Shown piece after piece: positions 10,855 to 20,146 of a DNA stretch of 64,000 nt. Origin of the DNA: Bradyrhizobium sp. 4. Lineage in GTDB: Bacteria > Pseudomonadota > Alphaproteobacteria > Rhizobiales > Xanthobacteraceae. The notes below the pieces were generated by a model. That model made no database searches, was not told the DNA's origin, and saw only the letters and a program-made list of their open reading frames with translations. Numbering within the stretch: position 1 is the stretch's first letter; each line of letters opens with the position of its first letter. The stretch lies in NCBI RefSeq assembly GCF_023100905.1, contig NZ_CP064686.1, positions 7,218,001-7,282,000 on the forward strand, read 5' to 3'. The position numbers and the translations under genes were made by a program.

Positions 10855-10880
10855 AAAGGGCGGCCTCACGGCCGCCCTTT
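10855..10880 (-). terminator. pckA rho-independent terminator
   Basis: An 11-bp GC-rich stem (AAAGGGCGGCC / GGCCGCCCTTT) with a TCAC loop. On the minus strand it is followed by a T-rich run and lies about 20 bases after the pckA stop codon. It may work in both directions. Confidence 0.85.
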
Positions 10881-10901
10881 CGAATTTCAAACGACGCAAG
10901 C

Positions 10902-12518
10902 TTACTCCGCCGCGAGCTTCACGTCCGGTGCAGCGGCGCGGACCTCGGCGTCGACCTGGGCTTCGAACTTAGCAAAGTTCTTCTGGAACATGCCGACGAG
11001 CGCGCGGGCGGTCTTGTCGAACTCGTCCTTGTCCTTCCAGGTGTTGACCGGGTTGAGGATCTCGCTCGGCACGCCCGGCAGCGCGGTCGGGACCGCGAAG
11101 CCGAAATATTTGTCGGTGCGGAATTCGACGTTGCGAAGCGAGCCGTCGAGCGCAGCGGTCAGCAGCGCGCGCGTCACCTTGATCGGCATGCGCGAGCCGG
11201 TGCCGTACTTGCCGCCGGTCCAGCCGGTGTTGACCAACCAGCAGTCGACATTGTGCTGGGCGATCAGGTCGCGCAGCATGTTGCCGTAGACCGAGGGATC
11301 GAGCGGCAGGAAGGGCGAACCGAAGCAGGTCGAGAATTCCGGCTGCGGCTCATTGCCGAGACCGCGCTCGGTGCCCGCGACCTTGGCGGTGTAGCCCGAC
11401 AGGAAGTGATACATCGCCTGCGCCGGCGAGAGCTTGGCGATCGGCGGCAGCACGCCAAAGGCGTCGGCGGCGAGCATCACCACGTTCTTCGGCTGCGGGG
11501 CGCGGCCGGTGCGGGAGGCGTTCGGGATGAATTCGAGCGGATAGGCCGAGCGCGTGTTCTCGGTCTTGGAGCCGTCGTCGAAATCGACCACGCGGGTGTC
11601 TTCGTCGAGCACGCAATTCTCGAGCACCGCGCCGAAGCGGGTCGAGGCGGCATAGATCTCGGGCTCGGCTTCCTGCGACAGCTTGATGCACTTGGCGTAG
11701 CAGCCGCCTTCGAAGTTAAAGACGCCGTTCGGGCCCCAGCCGTGCTCGTCATCGCCGATCAGCGTGCGGTTCGGATCGGCTGACAGCGTGGTCTTGCCGG
11801 TGCCGGACAGGCCGAAGAAGATCGCGGCATCACCCTTGGCGCCGACATTGGCCGAGCAATGCATCGGCATCACGCCGCGCTCGGGCAGATAGTAGTTCAG
11901 CGTGGTGAAGACCGACTTCTTCATCTCGCCGGCGTAGTAGGAGCCGGCGATCAGCACGATCTTGCGGGCGAAATCGATCGCGACGACGTTCTCCGACTTG
12001 CAGCCATGGCGCTTCGGATCGGCGCGGAAGCTCGGCATGTCGATGATGGTGAGCTCGGGCACGAACGCCGAGAGCTCGACCGCCTCGGGGCGGATCAGCA
12101 GCGTGCGGATGAACAGCGAGTGCCAGGCGAGCTCGGTGAAGACGCGGGTCTTGATGCGATAAGCCGGATCGGCGCCGCCGTAGAGGTCCTGCGCGAACAG
12201 CGACTTGCCTTCGGCGTGCTTGAGGAAGTCCTGGTAGAGCGTCTCGAATTGTTCTGCGGTGATCGACTGGTTGCCGGCCCACCACATCTTCTTGTCGGTG
12301 GTGGCGTCACGCACCGTGAACTTGTCCTTGGGGCTGCGGCCGGTGAACTCGCCGGTGTCGGCGCAGAGCGCGCCATCGGCCGACAGCACCGCCTCGCCCG
12401 CGGAGAGCGAGTATTGATAGAGTTGCGGCGCACCGAGGTTCCAGTGAACCTGCTTGAGATTCTTTAAGCCGAATTTGTCGGCGCCGAAGGCACCGTTGCG
12501 CACGCCCGTCTCTTGCAC
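10902..12518 (-). CDS. pckA: Phosphoenolpyruvate carboxykinase (ATP)
   Basis: It converts oxaloacetate and ATP to phosphoenolpyruvate, the first committed gluconeogenic step when growing on dicarboxylates. The 538-residue length fits the ATP-dependent family. The nucleotide-binding motif FFGLSGTGKTTLSADPNR, the TGRSPKDKF substrate region and the metal site around MHCSANVGAKGD are present. The GTG start at 12518 is preceded by AGGAGG 8 bases upstream. It is divergent from the region leading to chvI, as in many rhizobia, but two other genes intervene. Confidence 0.97.
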   Translation of the reverse strand: MQETGVRNGAFGADKFGLKNLKQVHWNLGAPQLYQYSLSAGEAVLSADGALCADTGEFTGRSPKDKFTVRDATTDKKMWWAGNQSITAEQFETLYQDFLKHAEGKSLFAQDLYGGADPAYRIKTRVFTELAWHSLFIRTLLIRPEAVELSAFVPELTIIDMPSFRADPKRHGCKSENVVAIDFARKIVLIAGSYYAGEMKKSVFTTLNYYLPERGVMPMHCSANVGAKGDAAIFFGLSGTGKTTLSADPNRTLIGDDEHGWGPNGVFNFEGGCYAKCIKLSQEAEPEIYAASTRFGAVLENCVLDEDTRVVDFDDGSKTENTRSAYPLEFIPNASRTGRAPQPKNVVMLAADAFGVLPPIAKLSPAQAMYHFLSGYTAKVAGTERGLGNEPQPEFSTCFGSPFLPLDPSVYGNMLRDLIAQHNVDCWLVNTGWTGGKYGTGSRMPIKVTRALLTAALDGSLRNVEFRTDKYFGFAVPTALPGVPSEILNPVNTWKDKDEFDKTARALVGMFQKNFAKFEAQVDAEVRAAAPDVKLAAE

Positions 12519-12817
12519 GAAAAATCCTCCTAGAACCCACTCAGCGCGATCATGCTTGGCGCCGCCGCGGTCACCGTGATTACAGGCCGTCCGGCCTCGG
12601 TTGGAACGACCTAATACTGATGAACGCTGGCGTTGCCAAGCTGATCCCTTAGGATTTGGTTTATTCAAGGACCGCGCCAAACGTCGCGCATGTCAGCTCT
12701 GAGCAGGCGCATCAAAAAATCGGCAATGATCGCGCAACCAAATCGGCGTTTCGGCGTTTCCTGAGGTTATTGCGACGCACAATGTCGAAGACAACTGAAG
12801 GACAACCGCAGTCCACC
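12519..12817. other. Intergenic region upstream of pckA
   Basis: About 300 bases between pckA and the 3' end of the TPR-CHAT gene. It should hold the pckA promoter. I see the ribosome site (AGGAGG near 12530) but no clear promoter, operator, repeat or small gene. Confidence 0.5.
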
Positions 12818-15412
12818 CTATCGTACCGCGCCTTCGCCGATGAGCGCGAAGGGCCCCCACATCGCAGGATAGGCGTTGCGCGGTGACGAGGTGTCGTCAA
12901 CATAGGTTAACATTGCGCGGCGCAAGGCTTCGGCACGGCCGATTTTTGGTTCGTTTTTGAGCAGCTCGAAAGTCATCGTGGTCAGACGTGTGGCAGCTTC
13001 CGAATCCACGGCCCAATGCGAGACCAGGAGTGCGCGCGCACCGGCGTAGAAGAACGAGCGCGCCAGTCCCGACAGGGCCTCGGCGCCGGGCTTGTCGCCC
13101 GCGATGGTGTTGCAGGCCGACAGCACAACCCAATCCGCGTTGAGCTTGAGCTGAGCGACTTCACTTGCGGTGAGCAGACCGTCGTCGAGCTCAGTGGGCT
13201 GATCGGGAATGGAGAGCGCGAGCGAGGGCTCACCCAGTCCCTTGATGTCGCCGGCAACCAGGCCGTGGGTGGCAAAGTAGATGATGCCGTATTGAGCAAG
13301 CGCTGCACGCTTGAGCGTCGTCTCGCTGGCGTCGCGGCCGAGATGAATATCGGCCTCGGCAGCCCCGACATCCCTGGCCACCGCGTTCAACTCATCGGCG
13401 GTGTCGGGCAGTTGCGGCAGCGCCTGCGCAAGCCGCGTGCGATCGACGCCGGCACCGCGCCAGAAGTCGCTATAGGCGATGGTCGCGATGCTGCGCGCGG
13501 CGACCTTGCCGTTGGCGGCGCGCCGCTCGGCGGGCGCTTCCACTGCGGGATTGAACACGGGATCGCCAAAGCCTGTCATCGGCTTCACGCTTTGATCCCG
13601 ACGCGCGAAGGCGCGCAGCGATTTCAGACTGACCACCGACGGCAGCACCGAGACGGCCTGACGCCGCAGCAGCCAGGCGGCGCCGCGATAGCCTTCGAGC
13701 GTGTCCGGGATCGCAGCCTGCGGCTTCTCGGTGACGAGCAGATGAAACGGCAATGCGGTCAGCGCAGCCGACGGCACCACCAGCAGGCTGCGCTTGTCCT
13801 TTGCCAACGCCTCGACCGGACCGAGCAGCGCGACATGGAGTTCGTTGGCGAGCGCGAGATCGAACAATCCGGATTTGCCGGAGGCATCGCGCGCTTTGCC
13901 GACATCGAGTCCCTTGCGGAATGCCGTCACCTTCTGCGTCAGCGCATCCGCGCCGAGTGGAATAGCCTTCCAGTCGACGCCCTCGCGCGTGATCGCGATG
14001 ACATAGCTCTGCGTGTCGACGACGGAGTAGAGCACCATCGCCTCGTCGGCCGACAGCAGCAGCTGGATGTCCTTTGCCGTCAACGGCAGAGGATTGGAGA
14101 GCGACGCGTAGTCGGGAAACTCGACCGCGAGCGTCTTCAGCAAGCCCGTACGCTCGTTGGCAATCGTTGCAATCCGCGCGCGGCTGCGCTGCTCGGTTGC
14201 GAGATCGCGCTGCGCGGATTGCTTCGACACCGCCGTGACGATCGCCTTGTCGAGTGCCTCGGACTCAGCCGCGAGATCCTGGTCCCGGCGCACCAGCTCG
14301 GCGAGGCGGTCGCTGCCGGCGGCAAGCCGCACCGCGAGCTTGTTCACGGCGGACGCCGCGGACGATTGTGTGCCGCGCTGGATCGCGGCGAGGGCCTCGT
14401 CCAGCGCCTTGTCGCCGGGCAGCAGATCCTGTTGGCGCGCGGCAAACAGGACCGGCAACACGACGCGCAGCTGGGCGCGATCGCTCCGAAGCGTCTTTTC
14501 CGTGAACGGCAATGCGTCCGCGGTGCGCCCGGCCACGTAGAGGAAATAAGCGAGATTGCTGGTCGAGGTCATGACGTCAGGATGATCGGGCCCAAGCGCA
14601 TTTTCGCGGATGAGCAGCGCGCGGCGAAAGAGCGGCTCGGCGTCGCCGTAGCGTTGCTGGTGCTCGTAGAGGCCGGCGAGATTGTTCAGCGAGCGGGCAA
14701 CGTCGGGATGATCCGGTCCGAGCACCTTCTCCCGGGTCGCGAGCGAGCGCTTGATCGGCGCTTCCGCGTCCGTATCGCGGCTGAGATCGCGATAGACCTG
14801 GCCGAGATTGTTCAGGACGGTGGCCACCGCCGGATGCTCGGGTCCGCCGGCCTTCTGGTAGATCGCGAGCGCGCGCTGAAACAGCGGCTCGGCTTCGGCA
14901 TAGTGCTGCTGCTTCACATAGAGCGTGGCGAGATTATTGAGCGACTGGCCGACATCGGGATGCTCGCGCGACAATCCCTTCTCGCGAACGGCGAGCGCGC
15001 GCTTGAATAGAGGTTCGGCCTCGGCAAAGCGGCTCTGCCGCTGGTAGAGCGCGGCGAGGTTGCTCAGTTCGGCTCCGATCAACGGGGTTTCGAGACCGAG
15101 CGACTTTTCCATCAGCATGATGGCGCGCTTGTAGAGCGGCTCAGCCAGATCGTCGTGGCCCTGACCGGCATGAACCTGGCCGAGGTTGTTCAGCGCGGCG
15201 GCGAGTTCGCGACCTGTGTCGCTCTTCTCCAGGTTCGCGACCATACCTTGCGCCAAAGGCAGTGCTTCCGAATATCTGCCGGCGCTCATGAGGGTGTTGA
15301 TCCGCGCGCTCTCCGCGGCGAGACCTTTCTGGGCGACGCTAGGCGTGACAAGCGATGCGGTGATCGCGAGCGTCAAACCCGCAACCACCGTCCGTCTATT
15401 CCATTCTGCCAT
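12818..15412 (-). CDS. Exported TPR-CHAT (caspase-like) protein
   Basis: An 864-residue protein with a signal peptide (GLTLAITASLVTPSVAQ). About eight tetratricopeptide repeats of the NLG/NNLA type span residues 30-310, then a helical linker, and a C-terminal CHAT domain (about 540-860). The CHAT catalytic pair is intact: His716 in YFATHG and Cys767 in LSACNT, with HWAVDS and AYPAMWGPFAL at the end. CHAT proteins are caspase-like proteases, often with TPR sensors. Here the protein is predicted to be periplasmic. It sits between pckA and chvI with no obvious substrate gene. ATG at 15412 places the signal peptide at the N-terminus. Confidence 0.9.
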   Translation of the reverse strand: MAEWNRRTVVAGLTLAITASLVTPSVAQKGLAAESARINTLMSAGRYSEALPLAQGMVANLEKSDTGRELAAALNNLGQVHAGQGHDDLAEPLYKRAIMLMEKSLGLETPLIGAELSNLAALYQRQSRFAEAEPLFKRALAVREKGLSREHPDVGQSLNNLATLYVKQQHYAEAEPLFQRALAIYQKAGGPEHPAVATVLNNLGQVYRDLSRDTDAEAPIKRSLATREKVLGPDHPDVARSLNNLAGLYEHQQRYGDAEPLFRRALLIRENALGPDHPDVMTSTSNLAYFLYVAGRTADALPFTEKTLRSDRAQLRVVLPVLFAARQQDLLPGDKALDEALAAIQRGTQSSAASAVNKLAVRLAAGSDRLAELVRRDQDLAAESEALDKAIVTAVSKQSAQRDLATEQRSRARIATIANERTGLLKTLAVEFPDYASLSNPLPLTAKDIQLLLSADEAMVLYSVVDTQSYVIAITREGVDWKAIPLGADALTQKVTAFRKGLDVGKARDASGKSGLFDLALANELHVALLGPVEALAKDKRSLLVVPSAALTALPFHLLVTEKPQAAIPDTLEGYRGAAWLLRRQAVSVLPSVVSLKSLRAFARRDQSVKPMTGFGDPVFNPAVEAPAERRAANGKVAARSIATIAYSDFWRGAGVDRTRLAQALPQLPDTADELNAVARDVGAAEADIHLGRDASETTLKRAALAQYGIIYFATHGLVAGDIKGLGEPSLALSIPDQPTELDDGLLTASEVAQLKLNADWVVLSACNTIAGDKPGAEALSGLARSFFYAGARALLVSHWAVDSEAATRLTTMTFELLKNEPKIGRAEALRRAMLTYVDDTSSPRNAYPAMWGPFALIGEGAVR

Positions 15413-15475
15413 GACGCTCTCGCCGCCGCCTTCTGACCGGTAACGAACTTGGGTCGCGGCGATGGGCAGCAGCGT

Positions 15476-16225
15476 TCAATGTGTTGCGCTCTGGTCCATC
15501 CTGGTGCGCGCTTCGCCGGCGAGGCGAACCAGCATCTTGCGCAGCGCCGTGCCATCAGCGACGCGCTCCGGGAAGTCCAGCCGCAAGACGGTCTGGCCGT
15601 CCTGCATGTCGAGGCCCTCCGGATCGCAGCCTGTGCAGCGCCAGTCGCCGGCAGCAGCGCCCAGCAGTTCTGTTGCATAGAGTCCCATGGCGTCGCGGTG
15701 GTCGGCATTCATGTGCTCCACCGCGCCCTCCTCCGCCGCCAACAAGTCCTCGGCCCCCGTGAGGTCGGTCAGGAATTGCTCCGGCTTGAGGTCGACGATC
15801 CGACCGAAGCCGGCGACCAGATGAGTTCCCGTGGGCCGAATCCGAAAGAAGGAGAAATCCTTAAAGGAAACAAAGGTTTCCGCTGAGGGATGAGCATTGA
15901 GATACCGTCGCCGGAGCAGATCCTTGTCCGTATCGGCCGACTCGGCATGGCCGGACAGCATGATCCGGGCGCCTTCCAGCGGATCGCCCGCCGCCCGCTC
16001 GTCCAGCATCAGGGACACCCGGCTGTCGGCCAGGATGTTCCTGGTGTGCACGGCCAATGCCGAGATCAGCAGGATCGGAGAGCCATCCGGATGGCTGGCC
16101 AGATTGACCAGGGAGCAATAGGGATCGCCGCTGCCGGCCATCAATGTCGCCAGGGCCCCCTGCCGTGACCGCCGCAGCAGCGATTTGGCGAGCCTTCCGG
16201 GGTCGAAATCGGGGGTCGGTTGCAT
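15476..16225 (-). CDS. HugZ-like haem utilisation protein (PNPOx-like plus DUF2470)
   Basis: A protein of about 249 residues with an N-terminal split-barrel (pyridoxamine oxidase-like) domain: LLRRSRQGALATLM, LISALAVHTRNI, SRVSLMLDE and FSFFRIRPTGTHLVAGFGRI. The C-terminal domain is of the DUF2470 type (EEGAVEHMNADHRDAMGLYA). This layout is that of HugZ/HutZ proteins, which bind haem and in some species degrade it; enzymatic activity here is an inference. The start at 16225 has GAGAAAG upstream; 16252 is an in-frame alternative. It ends 63 bases before the CHAT gene on the same strand. Confidence 0.85.
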   Translation of the reverse strand: MQPTPDFDPGRLAKSLLRRSRQGALATLMAGSGDPYCSLVNLASHPDGSPILLISALAVHTRNILADSRVSLMLDERAAGDPLEGARIMLSGHAESADTDKDLLRRRYLNAHPSAETFVSFKDFSFFRIRPTGTHLVAGFGRIVDLKPEQFLTDLTGAEDLLAAEEGAVEHMNADHRDAMGLYATELLGAAAGDWRCTGCDPEGLDMQDGQTVLRLDFPERVADGTALRKMLVRLAGEARTRMDQSATH

Positions 16226-16466
16226 CGGCTTTCTCGGGTCAGGTGGTTGCATGGAGGGCCTTTTTTCGGGTAAACCGGGGCCCGGTTATGGGTCGAGATG
16301 CGGCGAATCTGCCGTGTTTCGTGGAACTTGGTCACACTTCAGCCTAGCTTGCATTGCTCGGTGACAAGGTTCGAATGCCAACATCGGCACCCATGTATGC
16401 GGCGCATCAGTGGATTGCTCGCCGTTTCAAGCCACGACCCAAACGGAAAGCAGAAAGCAGAGGCTC

Positions 16467-17168
16467 ATGCCCACAATCGCTTTGGTCGACGACGACCGCA
16501 ACATTCTCACATCCGTCTCGATCGCGCTGGAGGCCGAAGGCTATCGCATCATGACCTACACCGACGGCGCCTCCGCGCTCGACGGTTTCCGCACCACCCA
16601 ACCCGATCTTGCCATCCTCGACATCAAGATGCCGCGCATGGACGGCATGGAGACGTTGCGCCGGCTGCGGCAGAAATCCGACCTGCCCGTGATCTTCCTG
16701 ACCTCCAAGGATGAAGAGATCGACGAGCTGTTCGGCCTCAAGATGGGCGCCGACGACTTCATCCGCAAACCGTTCTCGCAGCGCCTGCTGGTCGAGCGCG
16801 TCAAGGCGGTGCTGCGCCGTTCGGCGCCGAAGGACCCGACCGTCACGCCGAAGGAGAACGACGCCAAGGCGCTCGACCGCGGCCTGCTGCGCATGGATCC
16901 TGAACGGCACACCTGCACCTGGAAGAACGAGCCGGTGACGCTGACCGTCACCGAATTCCTGATCCTGCAGGCGCTCGCGACCCGGCCCGGCGTGGTGAAG
17001 AGCCGCAACGCGCTGATGGACGCCGCCTATGACGACCAGGTCTATGTCGACGACCGCACCATCGACAGCCACATCAAGCGGCTGCGCAAGAAGTTCAAGG
17101 TGGTCGACAACGAGTTCGAGATGATCGAGACGCTCTACGGCGTCGGCTACCGCTTCAAGGAAGCCTGA
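16467..17168 (+). CDS. chvI: Response regulator ChvI
   Basis: A 233-residue OmpR-class response regulator. The receiver domain has the acidic pair VDDD (residues 7-10), phosphoacceptor Asp52 in ILDIKMPRMDG, and a KPF switch lysine. The winged-helix domain is at about 130-230 (LTVTEFLILQALATRPGVVK, TIDSHIKRLRKKF). The partner kinase follows directly, and in rhizobia this pair controls envelope, exopolysaccharide and acid responses. ATG at 16467 follows AGAGG-like bases. Confidence 0.95.
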   Translation: MPTIALVDDDRNILTSVSIALEAEGYRIMTYTDGASALDGFRTTQPDLAILDIKMPRMDGMETLRRLRQKSDLPVIFLTSKDEEIDELFGLKMGADDFIRKPFSQRLLVERVKAVLRRSAPKDPTVTPKENDAKALDRGLLRMDPERHTCTWKNEPVTLTVTEFLILQALATRPGVVKSRNALMDAAYDDQVYVDDRTIDSHIKRLRKKFKVVDNEFEMIETLYGVGYRFKEA

Positions 17169-17284
17169 GGCGCGCGCGCCTCCACGAAAGACCGAGAGCA
17201 TCGCCGGTTCTGATTCCATCGGGACCGGGATGGCTCTAGGATGCGGGGACCTTCGCACGAGCTGTCCTAACGCGGGCGTGAGCA

Positions 17285-19090
17285 TTGCTTGACCGAACGC
17301 AGCCTGACGAGAACCAGAACGCCGAGGACGTCACCGCCCACGGCGCTCCGGATCAATTGGCCGAGGACAAGCCGGCCGTACTGGGCTGGCGTCCGCTGAA
17401 CTGGCTGAAGCGCGCCGGGCAGTTCTTCTTCGCGCTGTCTTTCTCGAGCCTGACCCGCCGTATCGTCTCGCTCAACCTCGCCGGCCTCGTCGCGCTGGTG
17501 GCGAGCATCCTCTATCTGTCGCAATTCCGCGCCGGTCTGATCGACGCGCGCGCGCAGAGCCTGCTGGTACAGGCGGAGATCATCGCCGGCGCCATCGCGG
17601 CCTCCGCGACGGTGCAGACCAACGCCATCACCATCGACCCCGACCGGTTGCTCGACCTCAAGCCGGGCGAGACCTATGGCGGCTCGGACGAGTATTCCCC
17701 GCTGGATTTCCCGATCAATCCGGAGCGCGTGGCGCCGGTGCTGCGCACGCTGATCTCGCCGACCAAGACGCGCGCCCGCATCTACGACCCGAACGGCAGC
17801 CTGCTGGTCGACAGCCGCAGCCTCGATACCGTGGTGCGCTTCCCCCTGCCGTCGGTCGCCGCCGAGAAGCCGGGCATGGTCGAACGCGGCATGGTCGCGG
17901 TCCGCACCTGGCTCAATCGCGGCGACCTGCCGCTCTATCGCGAGCTCGGCCCCGAGAACGGCAATGGCTATGCGGAGGTCGGCGACGCGCTCCAGGGCCA
18001 GAAGCGCTCGATGGTGCGGGTCAATGCGCGCGGCGAGGTGATCGTCTCGGTCGCGGTCCCCGTGTTGCGCTCGCGCGCCATCCACGGCGCGCTGATGCTG
18101 TCGACGCAGGGCGACGACATCGACCAGATGGTCACCGCCGAGCGCCTCGCGATCCTCAAGGTGGGCGGCGTCGCCGCCGCGGTCATGATCATGCTGTCGC
18201 TGCTGCTCGCCAGCACGATCGCAGGTCCGGTCCGCCGGCTCGCCGACAGCGCCGAACTGATCCGCCGCCGGATCAGGACCCGGGTCGAGATTCCCGACTT
18301 CACCCGTCGTCGCGACGAGATCGGCCATCTCTCCGGTGCGCTGCGCGACATGACCAGTGCACTGTACAGCCGCATCGAAGCGATCGAAATGTTCGCCGCC
18401 GACGTCGCGCATGAATTGAAGAACCCGTTGACCTCGTTGCGCTCCGCGGTCGAAACCTTGCCGCTGGCGCGCAACGAGAACAGCCGCGCGCGGCTGCTCG
18501 AGGTGATCGAGCATGACGTCAAGCGGCTCGACCGGCTGATCTCGGACATCTCCGACGCCAGCCGTCTCGATGCCGAACTGCAGCGCCAGGATGCGATCCC
18601 GGTCGATCTGCGCCGCCTGCTGACCACGCTCGTGTCCGTCGCCAATGAAACCAAGCTCGGCCATGACGTCGCGGTCGAAATGCGTTTCGAGGGCCGCGGC
18701 CCGACCGACAATTTCGCCGTGACGGGCCACGATTCGCGGCTCGGACAGATCGTCTCCAACCTGCTCTCGAACGCACAGTCCTTCTCCGAGCCCGGCAACA
18801 AGGTGCGCCTCACCTGTCGCCGCGTGCGCGGCGAGATCGAGATCGTGGTCGACGACGACGGGCCCGGAATCCGCGACGACGCGCTGGAGCGCATCTTCGA
18901 GCGCTTCTACACCGACCGCCCTCATCAGGGCTTTGGCCAGAACTCCGGCCTCGGCCTGTCGATCTCCAAGCAGATCGTCGATGCGCATGGCGGACGCATC
19001 TGGGCGGAGAACCGTCCCGGCCCGGCGGACGAGGACGGAGCGCCTAGTGTTGTCGGCGCGCGCTTCGTGGTGAGGCTGCCGGCGCTATGA
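17285..19090 (+). CDS. chvG: Sensor histidine kinase ChvG (ExoS)
   Basis: A 601-residue inner membrane sensor kinase. It has a cytoplasmic N-terminal tail, a first transmembrane segment (about 60-80), a periplasmic sensor domain (about 81-290), a second segment (about 292-312), HAMP, and kinase domains with His376 in ADVAHELKNPLTSLRS, an N box (RLGQIVSNLLSNAQSF) and G boxes (VDDDGPGIRD, SGLGLSISKQIV). The apparent start is TTG at 17285. It overlaps hprK by an ATGA junction, so the two are translationally coupled. Confidence 0.95.
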   Translation: MLDRTQPDENQNAEDVTAHGAPDQLAEDKPAVLGWRPLNWLKRAGQFFFALSFSSLTRRIVSLNLAGLVALVASILYLSQFRAGLIDARAQSLLVQAEIIAGAIAASATVQTNAITIDPDRLLDLKPGETYGGSDEYSPLDFPINPERVAPVLRTLISPTKTRARIYDPNGSLLVDSRSLDTVVRFPLPSVAAEKPGMVERGMVAVRTWLNRGDLPLYRELGPENGNGYAEVGDALQGQKRSMVRVNARGEVIVSVAVPVLRSRAIHGALMLSTQGDDIDQMVTAERLAILKVGGVAAAVMIMLSLLLASTIAGPVRRLADSAELIRRRIRTRVEIPDFTRRRDEIGHLSGALRDMTSALYSRIEAIEMFAADVAHELKNPLTSLRSAVETLPLARNENSRARLLEVIEHDVKRLDRLISDISDASRLDAELQRQDAIPVDLRRLLTTLVSVANETKLGHDVAVEMRFEGRGPTDNFAVTGHDSRLGQIVSNLLSNAQSFSEPGNKVRLTCRRVRGEIEIVVDDDGPGIRDDALERIFERFYTDRPHQGFGQNSGLGLSISKQIVDAHGGRIWAENRPGPADEDGAPSVVGARFVVRLPAL

Positions 19091-19611
19091 GCGACGGCGG
19101 CCCCAGCATTCACGCCTCGGCGGTCAAGGTTGGAGATCTGGCGGTGCTGATCCGCGGGCCCTCGGGCTCCGGCAAGTCGCGCCTTGCCTTCGATTTAATC
19201 ATGGCGGGACGTAGCGGCGTGCTGGAAAGGGCCGTTCTGGTCGGTGATGACCGTGTCCATCTGGCGACACTCGGCCGCGAAATTGAGGTCCGCCCCGCCC
19301 CGGTCCTGGCCGGCCTGATCGAGATCCGGGGGCTCGGAATCCGGCGCTGCGACTTTGTGGAGCATGCGACCCTCGGCCTCGTGGTCGATCTGGACGCCGC
19401 GGATGCGGAGCGGCTGCCGCCGGCCGAATCCCTGAAAACAGCCGTTTTAGGTGTCGAAATACCGCGAATCCCAATCGGCCGCGACTATTCGCCCCTTCCT
19501 CTGGTTGTCGCGGCCTTGACCACTACCAAGAGTTCATCTTCCGTTAACCCTTCAGGCGATTGTTTGAAGGGAAATGGTAACCATATGAACCCCACACTCG
19601 CGACCGAATAG
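19087..19611 (+). CDS. hprK: HPr kinase/phosphorylase, short alphaproteobacterial form
   Basis: A 174-residue protein with the P-loop GPSGSGKS (residues 24-31) and the VGDDRVHL region, followed by GLIEIRGLGIRR, the HprK signature segment. It corresponds only to the catalytic C-terminal half of Gram-positive HprK, as is usual in alphaproteobacteria. It phosphorylates HPr on a serine and so tunes the regulatory PTS. The C-terminal tail beyond about residue 145 is Ser/Thr-rich and weakly conserved. It overlaps chvG by four bases (ATGA). Confidence 0.93.
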   Translation: MSDGGPSIHASAVKVGDLAVLIRGPSGSGKSRLAFDLIMAGRSGVLERAVLVGDDRVHLATLGREIEVRPAPVLAGLIEIRGLGIRRCDFVEHATLGLVVDLDAADAERLPPAESLKTAVLGVEIPRIPIGRDYSPLPLVVAALTTTKSSSSVNPSGDCLKGNGNHMNPTLATE

Positions 19612-19744
19612 ACCGGCGCAGCTCCCCTTATCCATCCGTCTAGATTCAGGGAGATACGCAACATCCCCTCTTGCGCGGGGGCTCTGGATGGTCAAAGTGG
19701 CGCGTTCGTGCGGTGCACCAAAAGCGCCCGCGAGGAGTTTTCCG

Positions 19745-20146
19745 ATGATTGGTCTAGTACTTGTGACCCACGGGCGCCTTGCCGACGAATTCAAGGCAGC
19801 GCTTGAACATGTCATGGGCCCACAAAAGCAAATCGAAGCGATCACGATCGGCGCCGAAGATGATTCCGATCTCTGTCGAAGCGACATCATCGAGGCGGTT
19901 AACCGCGTCGATTCCGGCGACGGCGTCGCGATCCTCACCGACATGTTCGGCGGCACGCCGTCCAACCTGGCAATATCCTGCATGAGCCGGCCGAAGGTCG
20001 AAGTGCTCGCGGGCATCAACCTTCCCATGCTGGTGAAGCTCGCCAAGGTGCGCGAGGAGCGTCCGCTACCCGACGCGATCGCGATGGCCCAGGAAGCCGG
20101 CCGCAAATACGTCACCATCGCCAGCCGCGTCCTCGCCGGCAAATGA
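19745..20146 (+). CDS. manX: PTS IIA component, mannose family
   Basis: A 133-residue EIIA-Man-like phosphocarrier. The active-site His9 lies in MIGLVLVTHGRLADE, and DMFGGTPSNLA matches the family. The alphaproteobacterial form has no sugar permease partner and acts in regulation. ATG at 19745 is preceded by GAGGAG. The stop overlaps the ptsH start by ATGA. EI (ptsP) is not in this window. Confidence 0.93.
   Translation: MIGLVLVTHGRLADEFKAALEHVMGPQKQIEAITIGAEDDSDLCRSDIIEAVNRVDSGDGVAILTDMFGGTPSNLAISCMSRPKVEVLAGINLPMLVKLAKVREERPLPDAIAMAQEAGRKYVTIASRVLAGK

Noticed and set aside
13016..15010. 664-codon frame antisense to the TPR-CHAT gene
   Set aside because: Low-complexity Arg/Gly/Asp translation; the TPR and CHAT motifs fix the coding strand.
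16273..16287. Short palindrome AACCGGG-G-CCCGGTT upstream of the HugZ-like gene
   Set aside because: Only seven-base arms in a GC-rich region and no T-run; could be chance.
17267..18988. Antisense frame in chvG
   Set aside because: Shadow of the kinase gene, low-complexity product.
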